Source: Waddliaceae bacterium (GTDB lineage Bacteria; Chlamydiota; Chlamydiia; Chlamydiales; SLFE01). Taken from it: a DNA stretch of 9,132 nucleotides. Below are positions 1 to 6,366 of the stretch, one piece after another; position 1 is the first letter of the stretch, and every line of letters begins with the position of its first letter. A program made the position numbers and the translations under genes. The notes under the pieces were generated by a model. It did not search any database. It saw only the letters and a program-made list of their open reading frames with translations, and was not told the DNA's origin. The DNA is taken from contig SLFE01000273.1 in assembly GCA_007124415.1 (NCBI GenBank), positions 1 through 9,132 on the forward strand, in the 5' to 3' direction.

Positions 1-1
1 C

Positions 2-208
2 GGCAGACTGCTTCTCTATGCCGAGATGAAAGTGCCGGGCGAGGCTTGGCTTGAGTTCGAAGTCACCGCCGACGATAAAGGCGGCACCCTCAAGCAAACC
101 GCTTCCTACCGACCGCGGGGAGTTCTCGGCCGCCTCTACTGGTATGCCCTGCTCCCCTTCCATAAACTCATTTTCTCAGGCATGGCCAAAGCCATAGCAA
201 AAGGCTAG
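2..208 (+). CDS. C-terminal end of an SDR/NAD(P)H-binding protein with DUF2867 domain (YbjT-like), partial
   Basis: Only the last 68 codons are in the window; the reading frame is open back to base 2, so the ATG at 26 is probably internal. The visible residues match the end of the DUF2867 region that follows an atypical SDR (NmrA/YbjT-like) Rossmann domain: AEMKVPGEAWLEFEV, then a YRPRG motif, LYWYALLPFH and a short hydrophobic end. Proteins of this kind are usually near 480 residues, bind NAD(P)H and have no firmly known substrate; the nucleotide-binding part lies outside the window. The stop TAG (206-208) faces the stop of tsaB on the other strand with only two bases between. I am fairly sure of the family from the DUF2867 tail, and unsure of the biochemical role. 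Confidence 0.72.
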   Translation, partial: GRLLLYAEMKVPGEAWLEFEVTADDKGGTLKQTASYRPRGVLGRLYWYALLPFHKLIFSGMAKAIAKG

Positions 209-210
209 AG

Positions 211-855
211 CTAACGTTCAAGTTCTGCCTGGGTTTTGCGCAGGTAGAGAATATCAATGCGGCCGTCTCCGGAAATATCGCCGGAGCGAAAGCGGCTCAA
301 GGCCTGCATGGCCAGAGAGTCGGCGTCGGGAGCGGCGATCTCCCAAGGCGTGTCTGTTGGTATTTTATCCATCAGCTTCTCATGCGGGGTTACTAGTACA
401 TCGTAGGTATTTGGAGAAAATTTTTCCAAGGGCACGGCCTCGGGTTCCGCAGACCAGGCAATCTCCCCTTCTTTCCTCTCGCCTTCTAAAACGTAGACGC
501 CGCTGACCCGGGCGTCGAGAAGCGAGGCGAACTTCCCCTCGCGGCTCGGAGCAAAAGCTGTAAGCGAGCAGACGCCGACAAGGGGAATTTTGCAGCTGTA
601 GTGAATCATCTTCGCCACAACGACGCCCACCCTTATTCCGGTATAGGAGCCGGGACCGATGCCAACGGCGACAAAATCCAAGTCCTGAGGCTTCATTTCG
701 AAAGATGAAAACATCTCTTCAAGAACCGGCATCAATGTTCGGGAATTGCGGAATCCATGGGGAAGCATCACCTCTTTTATGCAGCTGCTGCCGCGAAATA
801 AGGCGGCGAAGCCCTGCTGGGTACTCGTATCGATGACAAGAAATAGTTCACTCAT
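211..855 (-). CDS. tsaB: TsaB (YeaZ), tRNA t6A37 threonylcarbamoyltransferase complex subunit
   Basis: TsaB is the scaffold partner of TsaD in the cytoplasmic complex that transfers threonylcarbamoyl from TC-AMP to A37 of tRNAs reading ANN codons. The protein (214 residues from the chosen start) begins with the ASKHA-fold strand FLVIDTSTQQG (residues 5-15) and carries the family signature GPGSYTGIRVG at 67-77, followed by the helix VVVAKM. The length fits the usual 200-240. The frame stays open to an ATG at 903, which would add 16 residues (rich in Ser, Cys and Lys) that the family lacks, so I chose the ATG at 853-855. That start lies inside the end of dgt, giving an 8-base overlap; no clear Shine-Dalgarno precedes it, which suggests translational coupling with dgt. 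Its stop is two bases from the converging SDR gene. The N-terminal and signature motifs make the call firm. Confidence 0.9.
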   Translation of the reverse strand: MSELFLVIDTSTQQGFAALFRGSSCIKEVMLPHGFRNSRTLMPVLEEMFSSFEMKPQDLDFVAVGIGPGSYTGIRVGVVVAKMIHYSCKIPLVGVCSLTAFAPSREGKFASLLDARVSGVYVLEGERKEGEIAWSAEPEAVPLEKFSPNTYDVLVTPHEKLMDKIPTDTPWEIAAPDADSLAMQALSRFRSGDISGDGRIDILYLRKTQAELER

Positions 856-1993
856 GAAGATTGATGCGTTTGGGTATAAAGATGTTTTGCAACGTTCTGA
901 CAAAATAATTATCAGTCATGCCCGAGATGTAGTCAATGACCATCTGCACTTGTGATGTCGCCTCTAAATAGCCCTGCGGTTTGTTGCCAAGAAAATTTTT
1001 CCAAATGTAGCTCGACTCGCCGCTGTTCTCCAAATCGCTCAATAGCTGCTCGAACAGAATGCGGTAGCTTTGCCGGATTTTTTCCGACTCCACTTTAAGC
1101 TTCGGGTGCTGATAGATTTTTTCAAAATTAAACTTTCTCAGCTCCTTCAGCGACTGAAAGGCTCCCTCGGACATGGCGATATAATCTTTTTCATAGCTGT
1201 ATTCAATCACGTCCTGCGCAAGGAACGAAAGGATCTCCCGATTCGATTTTCCCATGCCGGTGTCGGGGATGTCGCCGCGCTCAATGATGCCTAAACTGAT
1301 CGCGTCCTCGATATCACGCCCGAGGTAGCTCATCGTATCGCAGATTTTGACCAGGCACCCTTCGAGAGTGTTCGGCATGATGCTGGCCTGGGGGTCTTCG
1401 AGCCTCAAAGCGACCTCCTCGAAATGATCGTCCCAGGTTTTGTCGAAACGAGGCTTGATGACAGGGCTTCTCATCCCGCCGTCGTGGCAGAGAAACCCGT
1501 CGTAGACGTTCAATCCCAAATTCAGAGGCTCAAGAACGGAGAGGAGGCGGCAGGACTGGGCGGGATGGGCAAAATGGCCCCGGCCGTATTCTTTGGACAG
1601 CTCGCTTAGATACTCCTCCCCCTCGTGGCCGAAAGGGGGATGGCCCACATCGTGGCCCAAAGCAATAGCCTCGACAAGGTCTAGATTCAGCCTCAGAATC
1701 TCGGCGATCCCTCTGGCAAAATTGCTAACAAGCTGAACGTGAAGGCTTCTGTGGGATATATGATCGTTTTGAACGAGGTAGACCACTTGTGTCTTGTCGA
1801 TATACCGGGAGTAGGCTTTAGAATGGACGATGCGGTCGACGTCGCGCTTGTAGGGCATCCTGTGATCGTCTTCGGGACCCCGGTAGCGGCTGTGGTCTTT
1901 GGACAGGGCCGCTCGGGGATAAAATCGCTCAAGCTCCTGTTTTTCAGCTTTTTGTCGATAATTCAATAAAATATTTTGCGAGCTGGCCTTCAT
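848..1993 (-). CDS. dgt: HD-domain dNTP triphosphohydrolase (dGTPase-like)
   Basis: A 381-residue protein of the Dgt/COG0232 family, which hydrolyses dNTPs to the deoxynucleoside and triphosphate and so limits the dNTP pool. The N-terminus has the family pattern RAALS (27-31), an arginine-rich stretch, then RDVDRIVHSKAYSR (50-63) and the KTQV motif. The metal site is intact: H85, then H114-D115 in GHDVGH, and D219 in CDTMSYLGRDIEDA. The last motif has GRD where many classical dGTPases have HD, as in a known subgroup, so the substrate may be another dNTP. LCHDGG near 168 is also conserved. No in-frame start codon is found in the 50 bases before the ATG, so the start is well set. There is no Shine-Dalgarno, and a -10-like TATACT lies 8 bases upstream. 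It is the first gene of a dgt-tsaB pair, divergent from lon. Confidence 0.88.
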   Translation of the reverse strand: MKASSQNILLNYRQKAEKQELERFYPRAALSKDHSRYRGPEDDHRMPYKRDVDRIVHSKAYSRYIDKTQVVYLVQNDHISHRSLHVQLVSNFARGIAEILRLNLDLVEAIALGHDVGHPPFGHEGEEYLSELSKEYGRGHFAHPAQSCRLLSVLEPLNLGLNVYDGFLCHDGGMRSPVIKPRFDKTWDDHFEEVALRLEDPQASIMPNTLEGCLVKICDTMSYLGRDIEDAISLGIIERGDIPDTGMGKSNREILSFLAQDVIEYSYEKDYIAMSEGAFQSLKELRKFNFEKIYQHPKLKVESEKIRQSYRILFEQLLSDLENSGESSYIWKNFLGNKPQGYLEATSQVQMVIDYISGMTDNYFVRTLQNIFIPKRINLHE

Positions 1994-2001
1994 ATAACAA
2001 C

Positions 2002-2030
2002 AGTATAGTAAAATTTGATTAAAAATTAAA
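2002..2030 (-). promoter_or_regulatory. Putative dgt promoter, very close to the start codon
   Basis: Reading the minus strand, TATACT (2007-2002) matches the -10 consensus at five of six bases. A weak -35 candidate TTTAAT (2030-2025, three of six) sits 17 bases upstream. The -10 ends 8 bases before the dgt ATG, so transcription would start at about 1995 and leave a leader of zero to two bases. The AT-richness of the spacer means a chance match is possible. Confidence 0.35.
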
Positions 2031-2113
2031 CAGCAATAACTTATGGAAAACGACCATTACTCTCTTGACGAAAGGGCACGGAGAGACCATCATAAAGACA
2101 GACGGGAAATTCA

Positions 2114-2142
2114 TTGAATTTTAGATGCGCAACAGTTAAAAT
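2114..2142 (+). promoter_or_regulatory. Putative sigma-70 promoter of the lon operon
   Basis: TTGAAT (2114-2119) and TAAAAT (2137-2142) are spaced by 17 bases and match the -35 and -10 consensus at four and five of six positions. The predicted start is near 2149, giving a leader of about 41 bases to the TTG at 2190 or 68 bases to the ATG at 2217. A second, weaker -35 candidate (TTGACG, 2065-2070) has no good -10 partner. I see no CIRCE heat-shock operator in the spacer. Confidence 0.5.
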
Positions 2143-2178
2143 AACTTACTTAAAATCAATCGATCGACACATCACCAT

Positions 2179-2210
2179 AAAGGTATATTTTGAATATTTT
2201 TCACGAAGAG
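2179..2210 (+). promoter_or_regulatory. Two alternative ribosome binding sites for lon
   Basis: AAAGGT (2179-2184) stands 6 bases before a TTG codon at 2190, and GAAGAG (2205-2210) stands 6 bases before an ATG at 2217 in the same frame. Either could start Lon, with a difference of nine residues. ATG is the stronger codon, while AAAGG is the somewhat better Shine-Dalgarno core, so the sequence alone does not settle the choice. Confidence 0.45.
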
Positions 2211-2216
2211 CGCCCT

Positions 2217-4688
2217 ATGGAAGAAAACTCCCTTGAGGATGATTTAGAAAGTCAGCTGGTCAATTCCCTCGAGGATTCGCAGATGATTGAAAAGAATGTA
2301 GGCGAGCTGCCGACCGATCTCTTTATTTTTCCCCTTTTAAGACGCCCCTTTTTTCCGGGAATGGCAGCTCCGCTCGTCATTGAACCCGGTCCCTTTTACG
2401 ATCTGTTAAAAGTCGTAGCAAAATCCGAACATAAGTGCGTCGGGCTTGTCCTGACAAAAGACGAGGACATCGACATCTACAAAGCAAAAACCAAGGACCT
2501 TCACAAAGTCGGGGTTTTAGCAAGAGTGCTTAGAATCATTCCGATGGAACAAGGCGGCGCCCAAGTGATTTTGAACATGGAAAAGCGGATCTCCATTGTT
2601 AAATCCATCCCGAAAAAAAAGCATCTTAAGGCAAAAGTCAAATATCACGAAGACAACAATATTCTGACCAAGGAACTGAAAGCTTACGCTATCAGTATCA
2701 TTTCCACCATCAAGGAACTCCTCAAGCTCAACCCCCTCTTTAAAGAAGAGCTGCAGATATTCCTCGGCCATTCCGATTTCACCGAACCGGGAAAACTCGC
2801 AGATTTTGCCGTTGCTCTGACCACCGCCAGCCGGGAAGAGCTGCAGGACGTTCTCGAAACATTCAAGGTTCCGAAAAGGATCGAAAAAGCGCTCACTCTG
2901 CTGAAAAAAGAACTCGACCTGACAGAGCTGCAATACAATTTGAGCCAGAAGATTGAAGCGGGCATATCCAAAACCCAAAGGGAGTATTTCCTCCGCGAAC
3001 AGCTCAGGACCATCAAAAGGGAGCTCGGAATTGAGAAGGATGAAAAGTCCACCGACTTCGAGAAATATGAAAAACGGCTCAAGGAAAGATCACTGCCCGC
3101 CGATGTGCAGAAAGTGGTGGACGAGGAAATGGAAAAGCTTGCGGCTTTGGACATCCAGTCGGCCGAATACAGCGTCTCGCGCGGCTACCTCGACTGGCTG
3201 ACAATTGTTCCCTGGGGGATTTCGAGCGAAGAAAATTTTGATCTGAACTCCGCCAAAAAAATTCTGGAAAAAGACCACTACGGTTTGGAAGACCTCAAAA
3301 AACGGATCCTCGAATTCATCGGCGTCGGGCAGCTGGCCGGAGGCGTCAAAGGAAGCATTATCTGCCTGGTGGGTCCTCCGGGTGTTGGAAAAACAAGCAT
3401 CGGAAGGAGCATTGCCCGTTCGCTCAACAGGAAATTCTACAGATTTTCCGTTGGCGGCATGCGCGACGAAGCTGAAATCAAAGGGCACAGGCGAACCTAC
3501 GTCGGCGCGATGCCGGGCAAACTCATTCAAGCCCTTAAATACTGCCAAACGTCAAACCCTGTCATCATGATCGACGAAATAGATAAAATCGGCGGCCAAT
3601 CCCATCAAGGAGACCCGGTATCGGCCCTGCTCGAGGTGCTCGATCCCGAACAAAACGTCGAATTCCTCGACCACTATCTCGATGTCAGATGCGACCTTTC
3701 CAACGTCCTCTTCATCCTGACGGCAAATGTCTTAGACACCATACCCGAACCGCTGCTCGACCGGATGGAGATTTTGCGGATGTCGGGATACATCATGGAA
3801 GAAAAAATTGAAATTGCCATGAAATACCTCATCCCCCGCAACCGCAAGCTTATGGGGCTCAAGGCAAAAGATGTGCCCGTCTCGCGAGCGGCGCTCAGGC
3901 AGTTGATCAACGGCTATGCCAGAGAAGCGGGCGTGAGGTCGCTTGAAAACTTTATCAAAAAAATCCTGCGGAAAGTGGCCGTGGAAATCGTTGAAAAAAA
4001 ACAGAAAAAGAGGGGCGGCGGAAAAAGCCATGAGATCCAACCGGTCCGCATCACCCCCAACTCCCTTGAAAAATATCTGGGCAAGCCCATCTACACAAGC
4101 GACCGCTTCTACGAAGAGACGCCCGTCGGCGTTGCCACAGGCCTTGCCTGGACAGCCCTTGGAGGCGCAACCCTCTACATCGAAACGATGAAGGTGCCCG
4201 GGGAAAAAACCGTAATGAAACTCACCGGACAAGCCGGCGATGTGATGAAAGAGTCTTCGCAAATTGCCTGGACCTATCTTCACGGCGCTCTGCATAAGTA
4301 TGCGCCCACCTACACCTTTTTCGAAAAATCCGAAGTCCATATCCATATCCCCGAGGGGGCGACACCGAAAGACGGCCCTTCCGCGGGGATTACAATGGTC
4401 ACAGCGCTTCTTTCTCTGGTGCTGGATGAACCGGTCTTGAATGATTTGGGGATGACCGGAGAGCTGACCCTCACCGGCAGAGTCCTGGGGATCGGCGGCA
4501 TGAAGGAAAAAGTCGTCGCCTCAAAAAGAGCCGGACTGAAACATGTGATCTTTCCCAAAGAAAACGTGCGCGATTTTGAACTTCTTCCCGACTATCTCAA
4601 AAAAGGACTGAAATTTCATTTTGTCGATCATTATGACGAAGTCTTTAAAATCGCCTTTCCCCATTTAGCGGCAGAGGAGTATGTGTGA
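2217..4688 (+). CDS. lon: ATP-dependent protease Lon
   Basis: Lon is a cytoplasmic hexameric AAA+ serine protease that unfolds and degrades damaged and regulatory proteins. From the ATG it has 823 residues: an acidic extension (1-33), the Lon N-domain (about 34-235, with FPLLRRPFFPGM), a coiled-coil linker, the AAA+ module with Walker A GPPGVGKT (386-393) and Walker B IMIDEID (D453-E454 core), then the protease domain with catalytic S722 in KDGPSAG and K765 in GGMKEKV. The Ser-Lys distance of 43 equals that of the E. coli enzyme (S679/K722). E. coli Lon has 784 residues, so the extra length is mostly the N-terminal extension. A TTG at 2190 could add nine residues. It leads an operon: its TGA overlaps the GTG of the next gene by four bases. 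It contains two A8 runs (2613-2620, 3994-4001). All key residues are present. Confidence 0.97.
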   Translation: MEENSLEDDLESQLVNSLEDSQMIEKNVGELPTDLFIFPLLRRPFFPGMAAPLVIEPGPFYDLLKVVAKSEHKCVGLVLTKDEDIDIYKAKTKDLHKVGVLARVLRIIPMEQGGAQVILNMEKRISIVKSIPKKKHLKAKVKYHEDNNILTKELKAYAISIISTIKELLKLNPLFKEELQIFLGHSDFTEPGKLADFAVALTTASREELQDVLETFKVPKRIEKALTLLKKELDLTELQYNLSQKIEAGISKTQREYFLREQLRTIKRELGIEKDEKSTDFEKYEKRLKERSLPADVQKVVDEEMEKLAALDIQSAEYSVSRGYLDWLTIVPWGISSEENFDLNSAKKILEKDHYGLEDLKKRILEFIGVGQLAGGVKGSIICLVGPPGVGKTSIGRSIARSLNRKFYRFSVGGMRDEAEIKGHRRTYVGAMPGKLIQALKYCQTSNPVIMIDEIDKIGGQSHQGDPVSALLEVLDPEQNVEFLDHYLDVRCDLSNVLFILTANVLDTIPEPLLDRMEILRMSGYIMEEKIEIAMKYLIPRNRKLMGLKAKDVPVSRAALRQLINGYAREAGVRSLENFIKKILRKVAVEIVEKKQKKRGGGKSHEIQPVRITPNSLEKYLGKPIYTSDRFYEETPVGVATGLAWTALGGATLYIETMKVPGEKTVMKLTGQAGDVMKESSQIAWTYLHGALHKYAPTYTFFEKSEVHIHIPEGATPKDGPSAGITMVTALLSLVLDEPVLNDLGMTGELTLTGRVLGIGGMKEKVVASKRAGLKHVIFPKENVRDFELLPDYLKKGLKFHFVDHYDEVFKIAFPHLAAEEYV

Positions 4689-5197
4689 AAGAGTGGCAAA
4701 GCGAGTACAAAAAAAAAGTCATCGATCCCTCGGGTGTGCAAGAGGCTGCCGAATCCATACGCGCATCGGGTAAAACCATCGCAACTCTCAACGGATCGTT
4801 CGACCTGCTTCACTCGGGGCACCTGCAATCGATCTACGAAGCTTCCCAGCTTGCCGATATCCTGATCGTCGCTTTGAACAGCGACAGCTCCATCAAACGG
4901 TACAAAGACCCTTCCAGGCCGATTATAACTCTTGAACATCGCCTTCAAATGATCGCGGCGCTCGATTGGGTGGACTTTGCGACCTGGTTTGACGAGACCG
5001 ATCCCCGCCGGCTTTTAGAAAAAATCAAACCCGACGTCCATGTCAACGGAATCGAGTGGAAAAACAATTGCGTCGAAGAGGCTCTTGTCGCCTCATATGG
5101 GGGAAAAATGCACTATGTTCCCCTCATTTCAGGACTTTCCACAACACAAATTGTCAACAATATCGCAAACTTGTATGATCAAGCCAAGGTTAACTGA
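4685..5197 (+). CDS. Lone nucleotidyltransferase related to the HldE/RfaE C-terminal domain
   Basis: A 170-residue cytidylyltransferase-like protein of the HxGH superfamily. It shows NGSFDLLHSGHL (36-47, with H43 and H46 as the nucleotide-binding pair), ALNSD (63-67), a SRPI segment at 77-80 and a C-terminal GLSTTQIV (150-157). This order matches the domain of HldE that makes ADP-heptose from heptose 1-phosphate and ATP. Here it stands alone without the kinase domain. Where HldE proteins usually read KGGDY or a close form, this one has VNGIEW (120-125) followed by KNNCVEE, so the sugar or alcohol phosphate it uses may differ. GTG is the start, with the strong Shine-Dalgarno AGAGGAG (4673-4679) five bases upstream inside lon. 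It overlaps lon by four bases and the rhomboid gene by one. An A9 run lies at codons 9-11. The family is clear; the substrate is not. Confidence 0.8.
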   Translation: MKEWQSEYKKKVIDPSGVQEAAESIRASGKTIATLNGSFDLLHSGHLQSIYEASQLADILIVALNSDSSIKRYKDPSRPIITLEHRLQMIAALDWVDFATWFDETDPRRLLEKIKPDVHVNGIEWKNNCVEEALVASYGGKMHYVPLISGLSTTQIVNNIANLYDQAKVN

Positions 5198-6366
5198 TGC
5201 GGATCGTAGGGACAATTGAAAATCCAGCTCTTTGTGAACGGTTTTCTACCTTCCTAAACGAAAAAGGGATCGAGCATCGAATCGAGCTTGTTGTCAACAA
5301 GGATTGGGGAAGCGATAAATACGGATCGCCTGCATGCCAAATTTGGGTAATCGACGAGGATCAGGTCGACTCTGCCATCGACTACCTGAAAGACTTCAAA
5401 GATAATCCTGATGACAAAAAATTTCGAACACCCTCCTCAAAAGAAGCCAAGATTCCTTCCTTCAGGCAATTGAAGCCGGACAGAATCATTTCCGATGAGA
5501 AGCCGCCCTCCGGCAGGCCCGGTCAACAAGCCGCACCCATCACATTTTATATTATTATCCTCTGCGTCATCACATTCACGTGGGGGGCCTTGACAACACC
5601 GTCGTTCACCCCCATTCCAAGAGCGCTTCCGGTGATTGCCGTATTCAGCCCGGACATCAATAAAGATTTAATGTACGACTGGCCCGAGGCCTACTCCATT
5701 ATCGACAAAGTAGTGGACCTTTACGGGATCGAAAGCTTGCAAAAGCCTCAAGAATTGCCTCCCGAGGGCATCATTCTTCTCAACCAATATTTCGAAACTC
5801 CTATTTGGCGCGGATTTTACCCAAAACTTCTGGCCCTTTTCGGCGCTACCGACGAAAGTTTGGAAATTGAGGCCCCGCTGTTTGAAAAGATCAGAGAAGG
5901 GGAAGTGTGGCGCCTTGTCACCCCCGCCTTTCTGCACGGCGGCATCATCCATATCCTTTTCAATATGCTTTGGCTTCTTGTGCTCGGCAGGCAAATGGAA
6001 GAAAGGCTGAAACCGTTCAGGTATATCCTGTTCATCATCATTGCCGCGATCATTCCGAACACCTTCCAATACCTCATGAGCGGATCGAATTTTCTCGGTT
6101 TTTCAGGCGTGCTCACGGCAATGATCGGCTACATCTGGATCAGGCAAAAAACAGCGCCTTGGGAAGGGTACATCCTTCATCCTGCAACATTGAGGCTGAT
6201 CGCTATTTTTATCTTCGGCTTGTTTGCGATTCAGGTAATCGCATTCTTTGTACAGGTTTTCTTTGACGAGGCATTCAACCTGCCGATAGCAAATACCGCC
6301 CACCTGGCCGGCGCGGCCCTCGGCGTTATCTTGGGAAAAATGAAATTTTTTGCGTGGCGGAAATGA
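5197..6366 (+). CDS. Rhomboid-family intramembrane serine protease (GlpG-like) with a large first loop
   Basis: A 389-residue membrane protease that cleaves transmembrane segments inside the bilayer. Residues 1-75 form a small cytoplasmic domain like the GlpG N-domain, and 76-112 are a polar, probably flexible linker. Membrane segments are seen near 115-132, 249-264, 275-292, 301-316, 332-354 and 367-383, which makes the six-helix bacterial core. The active site is complete: HILFN (H252, N256), GFSG (S303) and AHLAG (H369). The N256-S303 distance of 47 equals that of E. coli GlpG (N154/S201). The first loop (about 133-248) is unusually long and holds DWPEAYSIIDK and a PIWRGFYPK segment before WRLVTPAFLHGG. 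The ATG overlaps the preceding TGA (TGATG), with AAGG seven bases upstream. Expression with Lon suggests a part in membrane protein quality control. Confidence 0.9.
   Translation: MRIVGTIENPALCERFSTFLNEKGIEHRIELVVNKDWGSDKYGSPACQIWVIDEDQVDSAIDYLKDFKDNPDDKKFRTPSSKEAKIPSFRQLKPDRIISDEKPPSGRPGQQAAPITFYIIILCVITFTWGALTTPSFTPIPRALPVIAVFSPDINKDLMYDWPEAYSIIDKVVDLYGIESLQKPQELPPEGIILLNQYFETPIWRGFYPKLLALFGATDESLEIEAPLFEKIREGEVWRLVTPAFLHGGIIHILFNMLWLLVLGRQMEERLKPFRYILFIIIAAIIPNTFQYLMSGSNFLGFSGVLTAMIGYIWIRQKTAPWEGYILHPATLRLIAIFIFGLFAIQVIAFFVQVFFDEAFNLPIANTAHLAGAALGVILGKMKFFAWRK

Noticed and set aside
2065..2095. TTGACG at 2065-2070 as the lon promoter.
   Set aside because: No -10 better than CATAAA/TCATAA at suitable spacing; the TTGAAT/TAAAAT pair downstream is clearly better.
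2043..2117. A 24-codon ORF in the lon leader region (begins MENDHYSLDE, ends KDRREIH).
   Set aside because: No Shine-Dalgarno, very charged and without hydrophobic core or known pattern, and its end overlaps the better lon promoter. It could be a remnant, but there is no support for a gene.
1994..2189. CIRCE operator, riboswitch or tRNA in the dgt-lon spacer.
   Set aside because: No GAGTGC-type inverted repeat, no cloverleaf and no stable stem found by eye; only promoter-like elements and the short palindrome CGATCG at 2161-2166.
3732..4346. A 204-residue open frame antisense to lon, and several others of 150 codons or so across 2517-3548.
   Set aside because: They are shadows of the lon codon pattern: low-complexity Phe- and Ser-rich translations, no family motif, and the plus-strand frame is a fully recognisable Lon.
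5668..6116. Open frames antisense to the rhomboid gene.
   Set aside because: The sense frame has the full rhomboid active site with correct spacing; the antisense translations show no recognisable domain.
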